Source: Akkermansiaceae bacterium
GTDB lineage: Bacteria; Verrucomicrobiota; Verrucomicrobiia; Verrucomicrobiales; Akkermansiaceae
Assembly: GCA_905182475.1 (NCBI GenBank)
Contig: CAJJBR010000031.1
Coordinates: 1 to 52,330 of the forward strand
Reading direction: 5' to 3'
DNA length: 52,330 nt
The notes beneath the pieces are model-generated. The model did no database searches, had not been told where the DNA came from, and saw only the letters and a program-made list of their open reading frames with translations. The position numbers and the translations under genes were made by a program. Below are positions 1-7,881 of the stretch, one piece after another. Numbering within the stretch: the first letter of the stretch is position 1; each line of letters starts with the position of its first letter.

Positions 1-36
1 GCGGCTTATGCGGCTTATGCGGCTTATGCGGCTTAT
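1..36. repeat. Tandem 9-bp repeat, four units
   Basis: Four perfect head-to-tail copies of GCGGCTTAT open the window, just downstream of exbD. It is probably the end of a longer array cut by the window edge. No gene uses it within the window. Confidence 0.9.
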
Positions 37-39
37 GAG

Positions 40-62
40 AAAGAGCTTTGATCGGACTCTTT
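40..62 (-). terminator. Possible weak terminator after exbD
   Basis: AAAGAG at 40-45 pairs with CTCTTT at 57-62, 10 bases past the exbD stop codon. The stem is only six pairs and there is no clean T-run, so the call is tentative. Confidence 0.3.
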
Positions 63-72
63 GGTTGCACCC

Positions 73-489
73 CTACTCGCCCAGCTTGATTCTAGCCGGA
101 ACGTCCTTGATCTTGATCCCTGCTTTCCCAAGCGCGTCCCAGATTTTCAAGAGACGTTCGAGGGGGACTCGGCGGTCGGCTTCGAGTTCGAGTTTACGGT
201 CGGGGTTTTGTTTTTGAAAGACTTTGAGGTAGGTGCCCAGGAGCCCTTCTGGAACGATCAGGGTATCGAGGGTGATGTTTCCGACGGCATCAACGGCGAT
301 GATGGAGCGGGTGTCGGTGACGGTGTCTGATGGGATTTCTTTGATGGTGGGAAGCTCGATCTGGAGGACTTCGCGGGGTTTCTTGAAGGTGGTGGAGACG
401 ATGAAGAAGACGAGCAGGATAAACAGGATGTCGATCATGGGGACGATCGGAACCTGGGCTCGGTTTCGCTGGACGCGGTGGAATTCCAT
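73..489 (-). CDS. exbD: ExbD/TolR family proton-channel protein
   Basis: This 138-residue protein is the ExbD/TolR partner of the ExbB proton channel, which uses proton motive force to drive a TonB-like protein at the inner membrane. Residues about 15-35 form the single membrane helix, PMIDILFILLVFFIVST, with Asp20 in the place of the family's proton-carrying aspartate. The remainder is the periplasmic domain. Length is normal. The ATG directly abuts the exbB stop (TAA then ATG), which implies translational coupling. It is last in the tonB-exbB-exbD operon. Family assignment is firm; the transported substrate is not shown by the sequence. Confidence 0.9.
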   Translation of the reverse strand: MEFHRVQRNRAQVPIVPMIDILFILLVFFIVSTTFKKPREVLQIELPTIKEIPSDTVTDTRSIIAVDAVGNITLDTLIVPEGLLGTYLKVFQKQNPDRKLELEADRRVPLERLLKIWDALGKAGIKIKDVPARIKLGE

Positions 490-1137
490 TTAGATGGATG
501 GCGTGGAGTTCTTGGCGCAGGAAGAGACAAAGCTGGTCATGACGGATTCCATGCGCGCGGTGAGGCGCTCGATGCGTCGGGTGAAATAGCTGTGGGCGAT
601 GACGCATGGGACTGCGATAGCTAGACCGAAGATGGTTGTGTTCAGTGCCTCCGCGATGCCGCGTGCGATGGCGAGGTGGTCGGTGGTTTCTCCGAGTCCT
701 GCGAAAATGGTGACAAGACCCGAGGCGGTTCCGAGCAGGCCGAGTAGGGGCGCGACGGTGATCACGACATCGAGCACACCAATTCCGGAATGCATTTTGA
801 TAACCTCTTCGCGGGCGGCGGCTTCGACTACTTGGCTGATTTCCTGAGTGGGTTTACTATGGTGTTTGAGGGCGATGGCACCGAGGCGGGCGAGGGTGCT
901 GCCGCCGTGTTTCAACTGTCCAACAACGGCATCCGCATCCGCATCCTCTGCGTCGATTTCTTCCATTCCGGTCGAGAGGTTCAGCGGGACGGTGCGGGAG
1001 CGGGCTAGCGACATGGCTTTAAAGGCGATGGCGGTGAGGCCGGCGATGGAGCAGAGGATGAGCGGGTAAACGAAGACGCCGCCTTTTTTGAGGAACTCGA
1101 CGGTGGCCTCTGAGGCTGAGATGGCTAGGTAATCCAT
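490..1137 (-). CDS. exbB: MotA/TolQ/ExbB family proton-channel protein
   Basis: A 215-residue ExbB/TolQ homologue that should assemble with ExbD into a proton-driven motor of the inner membrane. One hydrophobic helix lies near residues 18-40. Two more lie in the conserved C-terminal half, from about residue 120 (LDVVITVAPLLGLLGTASG) and again around 165-185 (LNTTIFGLAIAVP), the family hallmark. The ATG is 11 bases after the stop of the tonB-like gene, and its stop abuts the exbD ATG, so the three genes form one operon. Confidence 0.9.
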   Translation of the reverse strand: MDYLAISASEATVEFLKKGGVFVYPLILCSIAGLTAIAFKAMSLARSRTVPLNLSTGMEEIDAEDADADAVVGQLKHGGSTLARLGAIALKHHSKPTQEISQVVEAAAREEVIKMHSGIGVLDVVITVAPLLGLLGTASGLVTIFAGLGETTDHLAIARGIAEALNTTIFGLAIAVPCVIAHSYFTRRIERLTARMESVMTSFVSSCAKNSTPSI

Positions 1138-1148
1138 TTGTATTTCTG

Positions 1149-2291
1149 TTAGAAGTAGAAGTTAAAAAGCAGTTCGAGTGCATCGCCACCCATTTCCTTT
1201 TTTACCTCAGGAGGCATTGCGGGGATGGGTGCGTCGCGGATGGACTGGAGGGTGAAACCTTTCTGCACTTCGCCGCCCTCGATGTCGCCCACAAACTGCA
1301 CGCTTTTCACGCGTCCGTCCATCTGGACGAAGAAGCGGACGGTGAGGTAGCCGGGGACGATGAAATCACGGCGCCTCACGCAGTTGATCTGCCATTCCTT
1401 TTCTACCGCGCGGCTGATAGCTGCCTGGTAGCGCCCCATGGGCGAATCAGCAACATCAAGGGCGCTGCGGCCGGTGCGGGAGATGTTGCCTTGGATAGCG
1501 ATTTTGTTCTGGTTTCCACGGAATGCGGGGTCATCGACGGGAGCGGGTTTCGGTTTCGGTTTTGGTTTTTCCTCCGCCTTTTTCTCGGCGATCCCTTGTT
1601 TTTGTCCGTCGCGGATTTTCTTCTCCTCGCGTGGCTTTATGTCCTCCATTACCTCGCCGGGTTTGACCGGGGTATCGACGGGGTTGGGGCCGTCGAGGAG
1701 TTTTTCGAGTATGGCGGTCTGCGCCTTCTCCTCGGTGGCTTCGGGAGTGGAGGTGTCGCCCTTAACGGTCTTCGCTTCGGATTGGGAAATCTCAGGCGGA
1801 ACCAGTGGGGAGGGAGGCGTGGGAATGGTAGGGCTGGGTTTGTTCGCTCCTTCTAGCTTACCGTCTTGGTATTTGCTCTCGGTGGTTTCCGGCATTTCCT
1901 CTGGCTTTACTTCGCGGCCAGTTTGGGATGGTAGTGCGGGATCGTCAGCAGTAGGTGCGCGGTCACTGGTGGCCTCGGTGTTGCGTTCGCCGATGTAGCG
2001 GCGGCTGGTAGGTGGCTCGGCAGATTCCTGATCGGGTGCGGTGCGTGCGAGTTGTGGGGGAACGCTTTCGGTCTCCTTGGGTGTTTCTGGGATGAGCATT
2101 TCCGGGAAAATTTTCACCACCTGCTCGGCGGGAGGCTTCTTGGGAATCGCCTTTTTGCGTGCGATCTCGGATTTGATTGCCTCGATGCTGATCCATGCGA
2201 TGAGCACGCCGTTGAGCAATACGGAGACGAAAATAGCCACCGCCCAAAGGCGGGCGTCGTCCCCGGTCGATTGCGAAGAGCCTCTGGCCAC
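1149..2291 (-). CDS. TonB-like energy-transducing protein
   Basis: A 380-residue protein with TonB architecture, starting at GTG. A short cytoplasmic N-terminus is followed by one membrane helix (about residues 15-37). A long Pro/Glu/Lys-rich spacer fills roughly residues 45-265, including KPKPKPKP. A C-terminal domain of about 100 residues contains YLTVRFFVQMDGRVKSVQF, the beta-strand pattern of TonB/TolA C-terminal domains. First gene of the tonB-exbB-exbD operon, so it presumably links the proton motor to an outer-membrane receptor. The C-terminal domain matches TonB only loosely, and TolA is the alternative. Confidence 0.75.
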   Translation of the reverse strand: MARGSSQSTGDDARLWAVAIFVSVLLNGVLIAWISIEAIKSEIARKKAIPKKPPAEQVVKIFPEMLIPETPKETESVPPQLARTAPDQESAEPPTSRRYIGERNTEATSDRAPTADDPALPSQTGREVKPEEMPETTESKYQDGKLEGANKPSPTIPTPPSPLVPPEISQSEAKTVKGDTSTPEATEEKAQTAILEKLLDGPNPVDTPVKPGEVMEDIKPREEKKIRDGQKQGIAEKKAEEKPKPKPKPAPVDDPAFRGNQNKIAIQGNISRTGRSALDVADSPMGRYQAAISRAVEKEWQINCVRRRDFIVPGYLTVRFFVQMDGRVKSVQFVGDIEGGEVQKGFTLQSIRDAPIPAMPPEVKKEMGGDALELLFNFYF

Positions 2292-2360
2292 GGCTTTAAG
2301 TAGCGTGTTTCGGGTGCTCTTGCAATGGCTGGATTCTATCGCTCCTGCAAATACTGAAGA

Positions 2361-2492
2361 GGAACCACGGATGAACGCGGATCAACACGGATCAGATTCT
2401 TGTGAAAGAGGTAGATTTTTTTGGGTCTGAAAAATCAAACCTAGAATTTCTTTAGCGAAGGAATGCTATCCGTGTTCATCCGCGTCCATTTG
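2361..2492. repeat. Inverted repeat of the ACCACGGATG word family
   Basis: The left arm (2364-2392) carries ACCACGGATGAACGCGGATC and continues with AACACGGATC. The right arm (2468-2490) is close to its reverse complement: ATCCGTGTTCATCCGCGTCC. The arms are about 75 bases apart in the gap between the tonB-like and rhomboid genes. A half copy of the left arm occurs at 4331-4362, with the shared word GAGGAACCACGGATG and the shared end GATTCTT. Confidence 0.8.
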
Positions 2493-2519
2493 ACGGAGAG
2501 GTTTGAGTTCACAGTTCCG

Positions 2520-3389
2520 CTATCTGCACTGCGCTTCGATTGTGGTTTGTTTTTCTTGATCGAAGTATCGGCACGCAGCGCCTGCCGCGACACCGGCGCA
2601 GAAGCCGAAGACGTGGCCGAAGACATCGGTGTTTGATCCGGGGGCGGCTCCGCCGAGCCAGCCTAGGAGGATGACTCCTGCGAGGAGGGGAGCGGCTACT
2701 CTTACCCATGGCATGCGGATGTCTTCGCGGAAATTTTCGATGAGGCCGGTTCCGGAAAGGATGCCGAGGGCACCGAAGACTGCGGTGGATGCGCCGAGTG
2801 AGGCGAAATGCTCGGGATAGGTGATCAGGGAGGTGATGGCGTTTCCGGCTGCTCCGGAGAGAAGGATTATGATCCATCCTTTCAGCGGGCCTAGGGATTT
2901 TGCCACAAGGATTCCGAAGACGGTTCCGCTGGCGAGATTGCCTACGATGTGGGGTCCATCGCCGTGGAGGAAGAGGGCGGTGAAGGGGCGCCACCATTCC
3001 CCGTGACCGATCAGTGCGATGCTGGATGAGGCATATCGATCCGCGAGTGCGGGGTTCTGTGATTGGAAATAAAAGACGGTGATGAGGGTTGCCGCCCAGA
3101 CGAGGACGTAGAGCCATCCGGCGGGATGTTTCCCCCAGTTTGATGGAACGGTTGGCGGCAGGATGGCTTGCTTTGATTCGTTTTCGTATTCCGTGATCTC
3201 GGCGGAAATTTTCGGCGCAGCCTCAATTTCCGCCTGGAGATCGAATTGCCCGGGCTGCTCCCCGGCCTCGACGCGAATGGATTCACCCATTGCGAGGGCG
3301 ACGAGTCCGTGGTCGTATGCTTCATTGAGAGAGGGGTATGTGCCGATATCGACCCATTCCTCTTCTTCGGTTTGTTGTGGTTCAGGCAC
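2520..3389 (-). CDS. Rhomboid family intramembrane serine protease
   Basis: A 289-residue polytopic protein starting at GTG. The first ~95 residues are soluble and acidic. The rest holds about six hydrophobic segments with rhomboid signatures: HGDGPHIVGN (the H-x-x-x-N helix that shapes the oxyanion site), GASTAVFGALG (catalytic Ser, with Thr replacing the usual second Gly) and HVFGFCAGVAAG (catalytic His). It probably cleaves membrane proteins inside the bilayer; the substrate is unknown. The upstream alpha/beta hydrolase gene ends 7 bases before this start, so the two are likely co-transcribed. Confidence 0.88.
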   Translation of the reverse strand: MPEPQQTEEEEWVDIGTYPSLNEAYDHGLVALAMGESIRVEAGEQPGQFDLQAEIEAAPKISAEITEYENESKQAILPPTVPSNWGKHPAGWLYVLVWAATLITVFYFQSQNPALADRYASSSIALIGHGEWWRPFTALFLHGDGPHIVGNLASGTVFGILVAKSLGPLKGWIIILLSGAAGNAITSLITYPEHFASLGASTAVFGALGILSGTGLIENFREDIRMPWVRVAAPLLAGVILLGWLGGAAPGSNTDVFGHVFGFCAGVAAGAACRYFDQEKQTTIEAQCR

Positions 3390-3396
3390 AATTCAA

Positions 3397-4113
3397 TTAA
3401 GCGCATCCTGCGATGTAGTCCAGCGCGGCTGGTGCACGGTGGACAGCGAGGGAAAAATGGCCTAGCTCGGGTTCTACTTTGAGTTTGGCGTGGGGCATGT
3501 TTGCGACGAGATCCTCAACCAGAGAGGCGGGGATGTTTTTGTCGTCGTCGCCGTGCCAGTAGCGGATGGGGTGGATGACTTCAGAGGGATCGAAGCCGGG
3601 TTTCTGGAAATAGATTTCCGAATCGAGCATGACCCCGCGACCGCCGGAAGGGCTACAGACGCCCTCGGTGAAGCTCCGGGTGAGGACTTCCCATATCTCG
3701 GGGCTATGTAGCATGATGGTTCGGTCTTCTGCGGATAGGCTTCGCAAAAGAAGGGACATTGGGAGCTTTCTGGGATTGGCCTTGCAGGCAAGACCCGCGA
3801 TTTTGAAACCGAGGGTCAAACAAAAGGCGGGAGCTCTTCGAATTGGAATCAGTGCGCGGTAGATAGGATGGAGTCCGGATGTTCCGGCTTTGGTGAGAGG
3901 CAGGGGAACCATTCCGGCAAGGACTGCAGAGCCGATGAGCCGTTCGGGGATCATCGCTGCACAGGCGAGGACATACGGGCCGCCTCCGGAAACTCCGATC
4001 TGGCCAAATTTTGCGATGCCGAGGTGGTCGGCAAAAGCGGCTAAAAGAGGCGGCCAGTCGGAGAGTTTGCGGCCTAGAACTAACGAGGATTTTCCTGTTC
4101 CCGGCCTATCCAT
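3397..4113 (-). CDS. Alpha/beta hydrolase with disrupted 5' end
   Basis: From the first available ATG the product is 238 residues. It has the nucleophile elbow GVSGGGPYVLA (Ser), an acid near YWHGDDDK and a late catalytic His in GHFSL. The same frame stays open upstream to the stop at 4390-4392 and encodes clearly homologous fold: NEYGDPKGTPVFYYHGWPSS, which carries the HG oxyanion motif, then RNLRLIA. No ATG, GTG or TTG exists in that 5' part. An ATG at about 4386-4388, one base after the GxxExxY stop, is out of frame by one nucleotide, and a repeat element lies between (4313-4376). A 1-nt deletion near the start, or a sequencing error, is the likely explanation. A protein begun at 4113 would lack an essential part of the fold. 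Substrate unknown. Confidence 0.7.
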   Translation of the reverse strand: MDRPGTGKSSLVLGRKLSDWPPLLAAFADHLGIAKFGQIGVSGGGPYVLACAAMIPERLIGSAVLAGMVPLPLTKAGTSGLHPIYRALIPIRRAPAFCLTLGFKIAGLACKANPRKLPMSLLLRSLSAEDRTIMLHSPEIWEVLTRSFTEGVCSPSGGRGVMLDSEIYFQKPGFDPSEVIHPIRYWHGDDDKNIPASLVEDLVANMPHAKLKVEPELGHFSLAVHRAPAALDYIAGCA

Positions 4114-4312
4114 GGCGATGAGGCGGAGATTTCGCTCGCGGGCGAGGTGGTGGGCTAAGCGTGCCTGGTAGCGGGAGCTGGGCCAGCCGTGATAGTAGAA
4201 GACGGGTGTTCCTTTCGGGTCGCCGTATTCGTTCCAGGCTAGGTGTTTTCCGGGAGTGTGCTCCCAGAGGTTTGGGGCTTCGGCTGGGGGTGGGTTTGCT
4301 AGGAAATCTAAG

Positions 4313-4376
4313 TGCTTGGGTTGTGTTAAAGAGGAACCACGGATGGCCGCGGATCGGATTCTTTGCTGCTTGGGTT
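4313..4376. repeat. Short repeat element flanked by 10-bp direct repeats
   Basis: TGCTTGGGTT occurs at 4313-4322 and again at 4367-4376. Between them lies a 44-bp piece containing GAGGAACCACGGATGG, a half copy of the element at 2361-2492. The flanking repeats look like a target-site duplication or slippage product. Confidence 0.7.
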
Positions 4377-4389
4377 TTGAGTTTTCATC

Positions 4390-4725
4390 CTAGGTTTTGT
4401 CTCGGATGACTCTTTTCCACTCTAGTTTACTTCTTTTGAAATTTAGGATGAGGCCGACTGGGAGTCCTGTAACTTTTAGGTAGTTGAGCATTTGGGCGAT
4501 TTCGTATTGGCCGATGCGCTCGATTACTTTTGTGTCCACGATGACCTTTTCGAACACGATGAGATCCGGCACATACTCGCCGACTTTCAGGGTTTTGTAT
4601 CGCACGTCGAAACGGGGCTGCTGGCACCAAGGGGTTTTCCTCAGCCCCAATTCCACACAGAGAGCATTTTTATAAGGCTTTTCATGAATCCCATGGCCCA
4701 GTCTCAGCTTCAAAACCCATTTCAA
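4390..4725 (-). CDS. GxxExxY family protein (PD-(D/E)xK-like), N-terminally short
   Basis: This 111-residue protein matches the GxxExxY family, which is related to PD-(D/E)xK nuclease folds and has no settled function. It shows GHGIHEKPYKNAL (the name-giving G..E..Y motif), VPDLIVFEKVIVDTKV, and the C-terminal LPVGLILNFKRSKLEWKRV. Family members usually have about 20 more residues before the motif. Here the frame starts at TTG, only 8 bases after the DUF3500 stop, so the N-terminus appears truncated. It lies in line with the DUF3500 gene upstream and the hydrolase downstream. Confidence 0.75.
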   Translation of the reverse strand: MKWVLKLRLGHGIHEKPYKNALCVELGLRKTPWCQQPRFDVRYKTLKVGEYVPDLIVFEKVIVDTKVIERIGQYEIAQMLNYLKVTGLPVGLILNFKRSKLEWKRVIRDKT

Positions 4726-4733
4726 AAGGGAGT

Positions 4734-5759
4734 TCAGTGGTCATGTCCCACATGATCTCCAAGGAGGTCGCGGCCGAAGTCGTTAGTGCGATCACGCCAG
4801 ACGGCGTGGACGTGGTTGCCGTCGTTTTGAACGTTTGCGACTTCTACTAGGAATGTAGTTCCTTGGATGCGGTAGTAGTAGGCTTCCCCGCGCTTGAGGC
4901 TGCCGGCCCAGGCGAAGCTGAGGTTGTCTAGATCGGCGGTGATTTTTGCGATGTCGGCTTCGGCGAGTTCCTTGCGGTGGCGGTTTGCGTATTCAGCGAT
5001 GAGTTCTTTCAGGGCTGCCTGCTGGGTTTCGGTCATTTCGCTGGCCTTGATGCCGACGGGGTCGAGCTGCTTGGCCTTGCGGTCGGAGCCGGTGAGGATT
5101 TCACCGGGAGGTTTTTCGGAATAGACCGGATCCTTGCCGCTTTCCTTGAGCGTGGTAGCGAGGGCGCGAGCGAGGTCTTCCTCTGCGGCGAGAGGGCGGG
5201 TGCCTTTCATCTTGTGCTCGATGGTGATTTCACCGGGATTCGATGCGAAGAATGATGGGGTGACGGCTACCGCCTTGCCATTGGCGATGGTGTAGTTGAG
5301 GGCAAGGTGGTGGCCTTCGTAGCGCCAGCCCCATGTGCCGGTTGCGGATGGATCACCGAAGATGGAGGTGAAATAGGCTTTCGGGTTGCGGAAGTCGGGG
5401 CGTTTCTCGATTTCTCCGAGGAAAGCTTCGAGCGCCATGATGGTATCGACTTTCTTCAAGCCGGGATCGCTGAGGGTGGTTTTCAGGAGAGCGCGGACGA
5501 GGGAGATTTGTTTGTCATCGAGCTCTTTGAGCGGGAGGCCATTGCGTTTTCGGGGGACGAATCCCCAGTTTTCGCGTTCGTCGGATTTGAAGGGGAAGCG
5601 CGCTTTTTTTACCTGCGCCTCATCAAGCGATGCGATTAGCGCGTTGGCGGCGGTTGCCATATCTGCGGCGACGGGCTGGAGATCCGCCGTTGTTTTTACT
5701 GGTTCCTTTGCGAATAGGGAGGAGCTTGCGAAGAGGCCGAGGAGCAGGAGTCTTTTCAT
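4734..5759 (-). CDS. DUF3500 family secreted protein
   Basis: A 341-residue protein with a Sec signal peptide (MKRLLLLGLFASSSLFA, cleavage near residue 17-18). The body matches DUF3500: ARFPFKSDERENWGFVPR near the start, YFTSIFGDPSATGTWGWRYEGHH in the middle, and a C-terminal stretch with HAVWRDRTNDFGRDLLGDH. The His-rich end (HVGHDH) could bind metal, but that is a guess. The family is common in Verrucomicrobia and Planctomycetes and has no established reaction. Confidence 0.85.
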   Translation of the reverse strand: MKRLLLLGLFASSSLFAKEPVKTTADLQPVAADMATAANALIASLDEAQVKKARFPFKSDERENWGFVPRKRNGLPLKELDDKQISLVRALLKTTLSDPGLKKVDTIMALEAFLGEIEKRPDFRNPKAYFTSIFGDPSATGTWGWRYEGHHLALNYTIANGKAVAVTPSFFASNPGEITIEHKMKGTRPLAAEEDLARALATTLKESGKDPVYSEKPPGEILTGSDRKAKQLDPVGIKASEMTETQQAALKELIAEYANRHRKELAEADIAKITADLDNLSFAWAGSLKRGEAYYYRIQGTTFLVEVANVQNDGNHVHAVWRDRTNDFGRDLLGDHVGHDH

Positions 5760-5867
5760 AGGTTCGATGGTTACGGTTGGTTGGATGTTGAACTTGCAGA
5801 AGGGGGACGGAAAGAATTTTTCATGGCAGCGGGGTTGAAGATTTCGCCACGGATGAAGATGATTGCA

Positions 5868-5925
5868 GGAACGCGGACTTTAGTCCGCAGGTTTTTGAGG
5901 TGCTGCGGACTAAATTCCGCGTTCC
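5868..5925. repeat. REPIN-like inverted doublet, family GCGGACTTTAGTCCGC
   Basis: The left arm 5868-5888 reads GGAAC followed by GCGGACTTTAGTCCGC. The right arm 5905-5925 is its inverted copy with small differences (GCGGACTAAATTCCGC then GTTCC). Each arm is itself near-palindromic. The doublet lies between the divergent DUF3500 and recQ genes and belongs to the family that flanks the RAYT at 24649-25233. Confidence 0.85.
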
Positions 5926-5955
5926 TTTTCCGAGGAGTGGACGGGAGGGGGGAAG

Positions 5956-7878
5956 ATGGATAGGATTTTTCTGGTGAAAGAGGTTCTGAGAGAGGTTTTT
6001 GGGTTCGAGGGGTTGCGGGCGGGGCAGGAGGAAGTGGTTTCGGTGCTGATGGAGGGCCGGCCGGCCTTGGCGATTTTTCCAACAGGTGGGGGGAAGTCGC
6101 TTTGCTATCAGCTTCCGGCGCTGATGCTGGAGGGGACGGTGCTGGTGGTGTCTCCGTTGCTGGCGCTGATGAAAGATCAGGTGGACGGGCTGGTGGCAAA
6201 GGGTGTGGCGGCGGCGCGGTTGGACTCGACTTTGGGAGCCGATGCTTATGCGGAGGTAGTGGGCAGGCTGACGAGAGGGGAGTTGAAGCTGCTTTATGTT
6301 TCCCCGGAGAAGCTGGGGAATGCGGAGTTCCGGAAGATACTCAAAGGTGTGGAACTTTCGTTGGTGGCGGTGGATGAAGCGCATTGCATTTCCGAATGGG
6401 GTCATAATTTTCGACCGGACTATCTGAAGCTTGGGAAGATTTTTAAGCAGCTCAAAGTGAAGCGGATACTTGCGTTGACCGCGACGGCAACGCTTAAAGT
6501 TGAGGCGGACATCAGGAGGCAGTTCCGGATCGCAAAAGCGGATACGGTGAAGCTGAGTTTCCATCGGGAAAATCTCGATCTACGGGTGACGCCTTGTGCG
6601 GTGGATGAACGGAAAGCGATTCTGTTGGATAGGCTTTCCAGCTATGGGAGTCCGGTGATCGTGTATGTGACGAGGCAGGAAACGGCGGAGGAGGTTGCTA
6701 CTTTCTTGGCGAAAAACGGCCTTCCCGCTAGGGCGTATCATGCGGGATTGCGGACGGAGCTGCGACGGGAAATTCAGGAAGGGTTTATGGGCGGGGAGAT
6801 TGGGATCGTGGTGGCGACGATTGCCTTCGGGATGGGCGTGGACAAGGCGGACATCCGGACGGTGATTCACTATAATTTACCGAAAAGCTTGGAGAACTAC
6901 ACCCAGGAGATCGGTCGGTCGGGTCGCGATGGTCAACCGGCTGTTTGCGAGTGGCTGGCGTGCGCGGCAGACAGGACGGTGCTGGAGAATTTTATTTTTT
7001 CGGATACGCCGGGTGAGCGGGCGCTGCGGAATCTTCTGGAACGTGTGCTGAATTTAGGAGCGGAGTTCGACGTCTCGCTCTACGATCTGGCGACGACCTG
7101 TGATATTCGCCAGACGGTGGTTTCCACGGTGCTGGCATATCTGGAAATGGCGGGTGTGCTGGAGGCTAGGGGGAGTTTTTTCGATGCCTACCGGGTGAAG
7201 CTGTTGCAGCCGTTGGAGAGAGTGTTGGCGGGTCGGTCTGCGAGCGAGCGGAAGCTGGTGGAAGGGGTTTTCAGCGGCCTGGATGCGGAGTGGAAATGGT
7301 GGATAGTGAAGATCGTTGAGACCTCGGAGAGGATTGGTATTGAGGCTGTGAAGTTGCGGGAAATGATCTCAGATTTGGAAGTGGCGGGGGACGTCGTGCT
7401 GAAGAAATCGAACTGGCGTCAGGCTTACCTGATGAAGAAAGAGCCGGAAGACATCAAATCTATTGCGGAAGAGATGGCGAAAAATTTCCGGGAGCGGGAG
7501 GCATCGAACCTGAAACGGCTGGAGCAGGTGCTCGGGCTGAGTTCGACACGGGTGTGTTTGACCAAGACGCTTCTGAAGCACTTCGGCGAGAAGATGGAGG
7601 AAGCCTGCGGGCACTGTGATCGCTGCCGTGGGGTTGCTCCGAATAAGCTGAAGCAGGCGAAGCTCCGCAAAGTGACCGCCTGCGAGGTGGAGCAAATTAA
7701 AGAGCTTTTCGATGCGAAGCACGCGGCCTTGGGCACGGCGAGGCAGATGGCGCGTTTCCTGTGTGGGATGTCCAGCCCAGCCTCAATGAGGGATCGGCTC
7801 TACCGGTTTGATGAATACGGGATGCTGTCGGATCTGCCCTTTGAGGAGGTGGAGATCCTAGCGGAAAGCCTCTTCTGA
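5956..7878 (+). CDS. recQ: RecQ-family ATP-dependent DNA helicase
   Basis: A 640-residue superfamily-2 helicase that unwinds DNA 3'-5' in recombination and fork repair. Visible motifs: motif 0 GLRAGQEEV, Walker A PTGGGKS (residues 42-48), motif Ia VVSPLLALMKDQ, Walker B DEAH followed by CISEWGHNFRPDY (about 139-156), motif III LTATAT, and motifs V-VI FGMGVDKADIRTV and QEIGRSGRDG. A zinc-cluster remnant, CGHCDRC, lies near residue 550. No clear HRDC domain follows. The winged-helix region is divergent from E. coli RecQ, so it is safest as a RecQ-family helicase. The ATG follows a purine-rich GGGGGGAAG. Confidence 0.9.
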   Translation: MDRIFLVKEVLREVFGFEGLRAGQEEVVSVLMEGRPALAIFPTGGGKSLCYQLPALMLEGTVLVVSPLLALMKDQVDGLVAKGVAAARLDSTLGADAYAEVVGRLTRGELKLLYVSPEKLGNAEFRKILKGVELSLVAVDEAHCISEWGHNFRPDYLKLGKIFKQLKVKRILALTATATLKVEADIRRQFRIAKADTVKLSFHRENLDLRVTPCAVDERKAILLDRLSSYGSPVIVYVTRQETAEEVATFLAKNGLPARAYHAGLRTELRREIQEGFMGGEIGIVVATIAFGMGVDKADIRTVIHYNLPKSLENYTQEIGRSGRDGQPAVCEWLACAADRTVLENFIFSDTPGERALRNLLERVLNLGAEFDVSLYDLATTCDIRQTVVSTVLAYLEMAGVLEARGSFFDAYRVKLLQPLERVLAGRSASERKLVEGVFSGLDAEWKWWIVKIVETSERIGIEAVKLREMISDLEVAGDVVLKKSNWRQAYLMKKEPEDIKSIAEEMAKNFREREASNLKRLEQVLGLSSTRVCLTKTLLKHFGEKMEEACGHCDRCRGVAPNKLKQAKLRKVTACEVEQIKELFDAKHAALGTARQMARFLCGMSSPASMRDRLYRFDEYGMLSDLPFEEVEILAESLF

Positions 7879-7881
7879 AAA

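Noticed and set aside
1..36. Possible CRISPR-like or direct repeat array
   Set aside because: Units are 9 bases and contiguous without spacers; the same holds for 52296-52330. These are simple tandem repeats.
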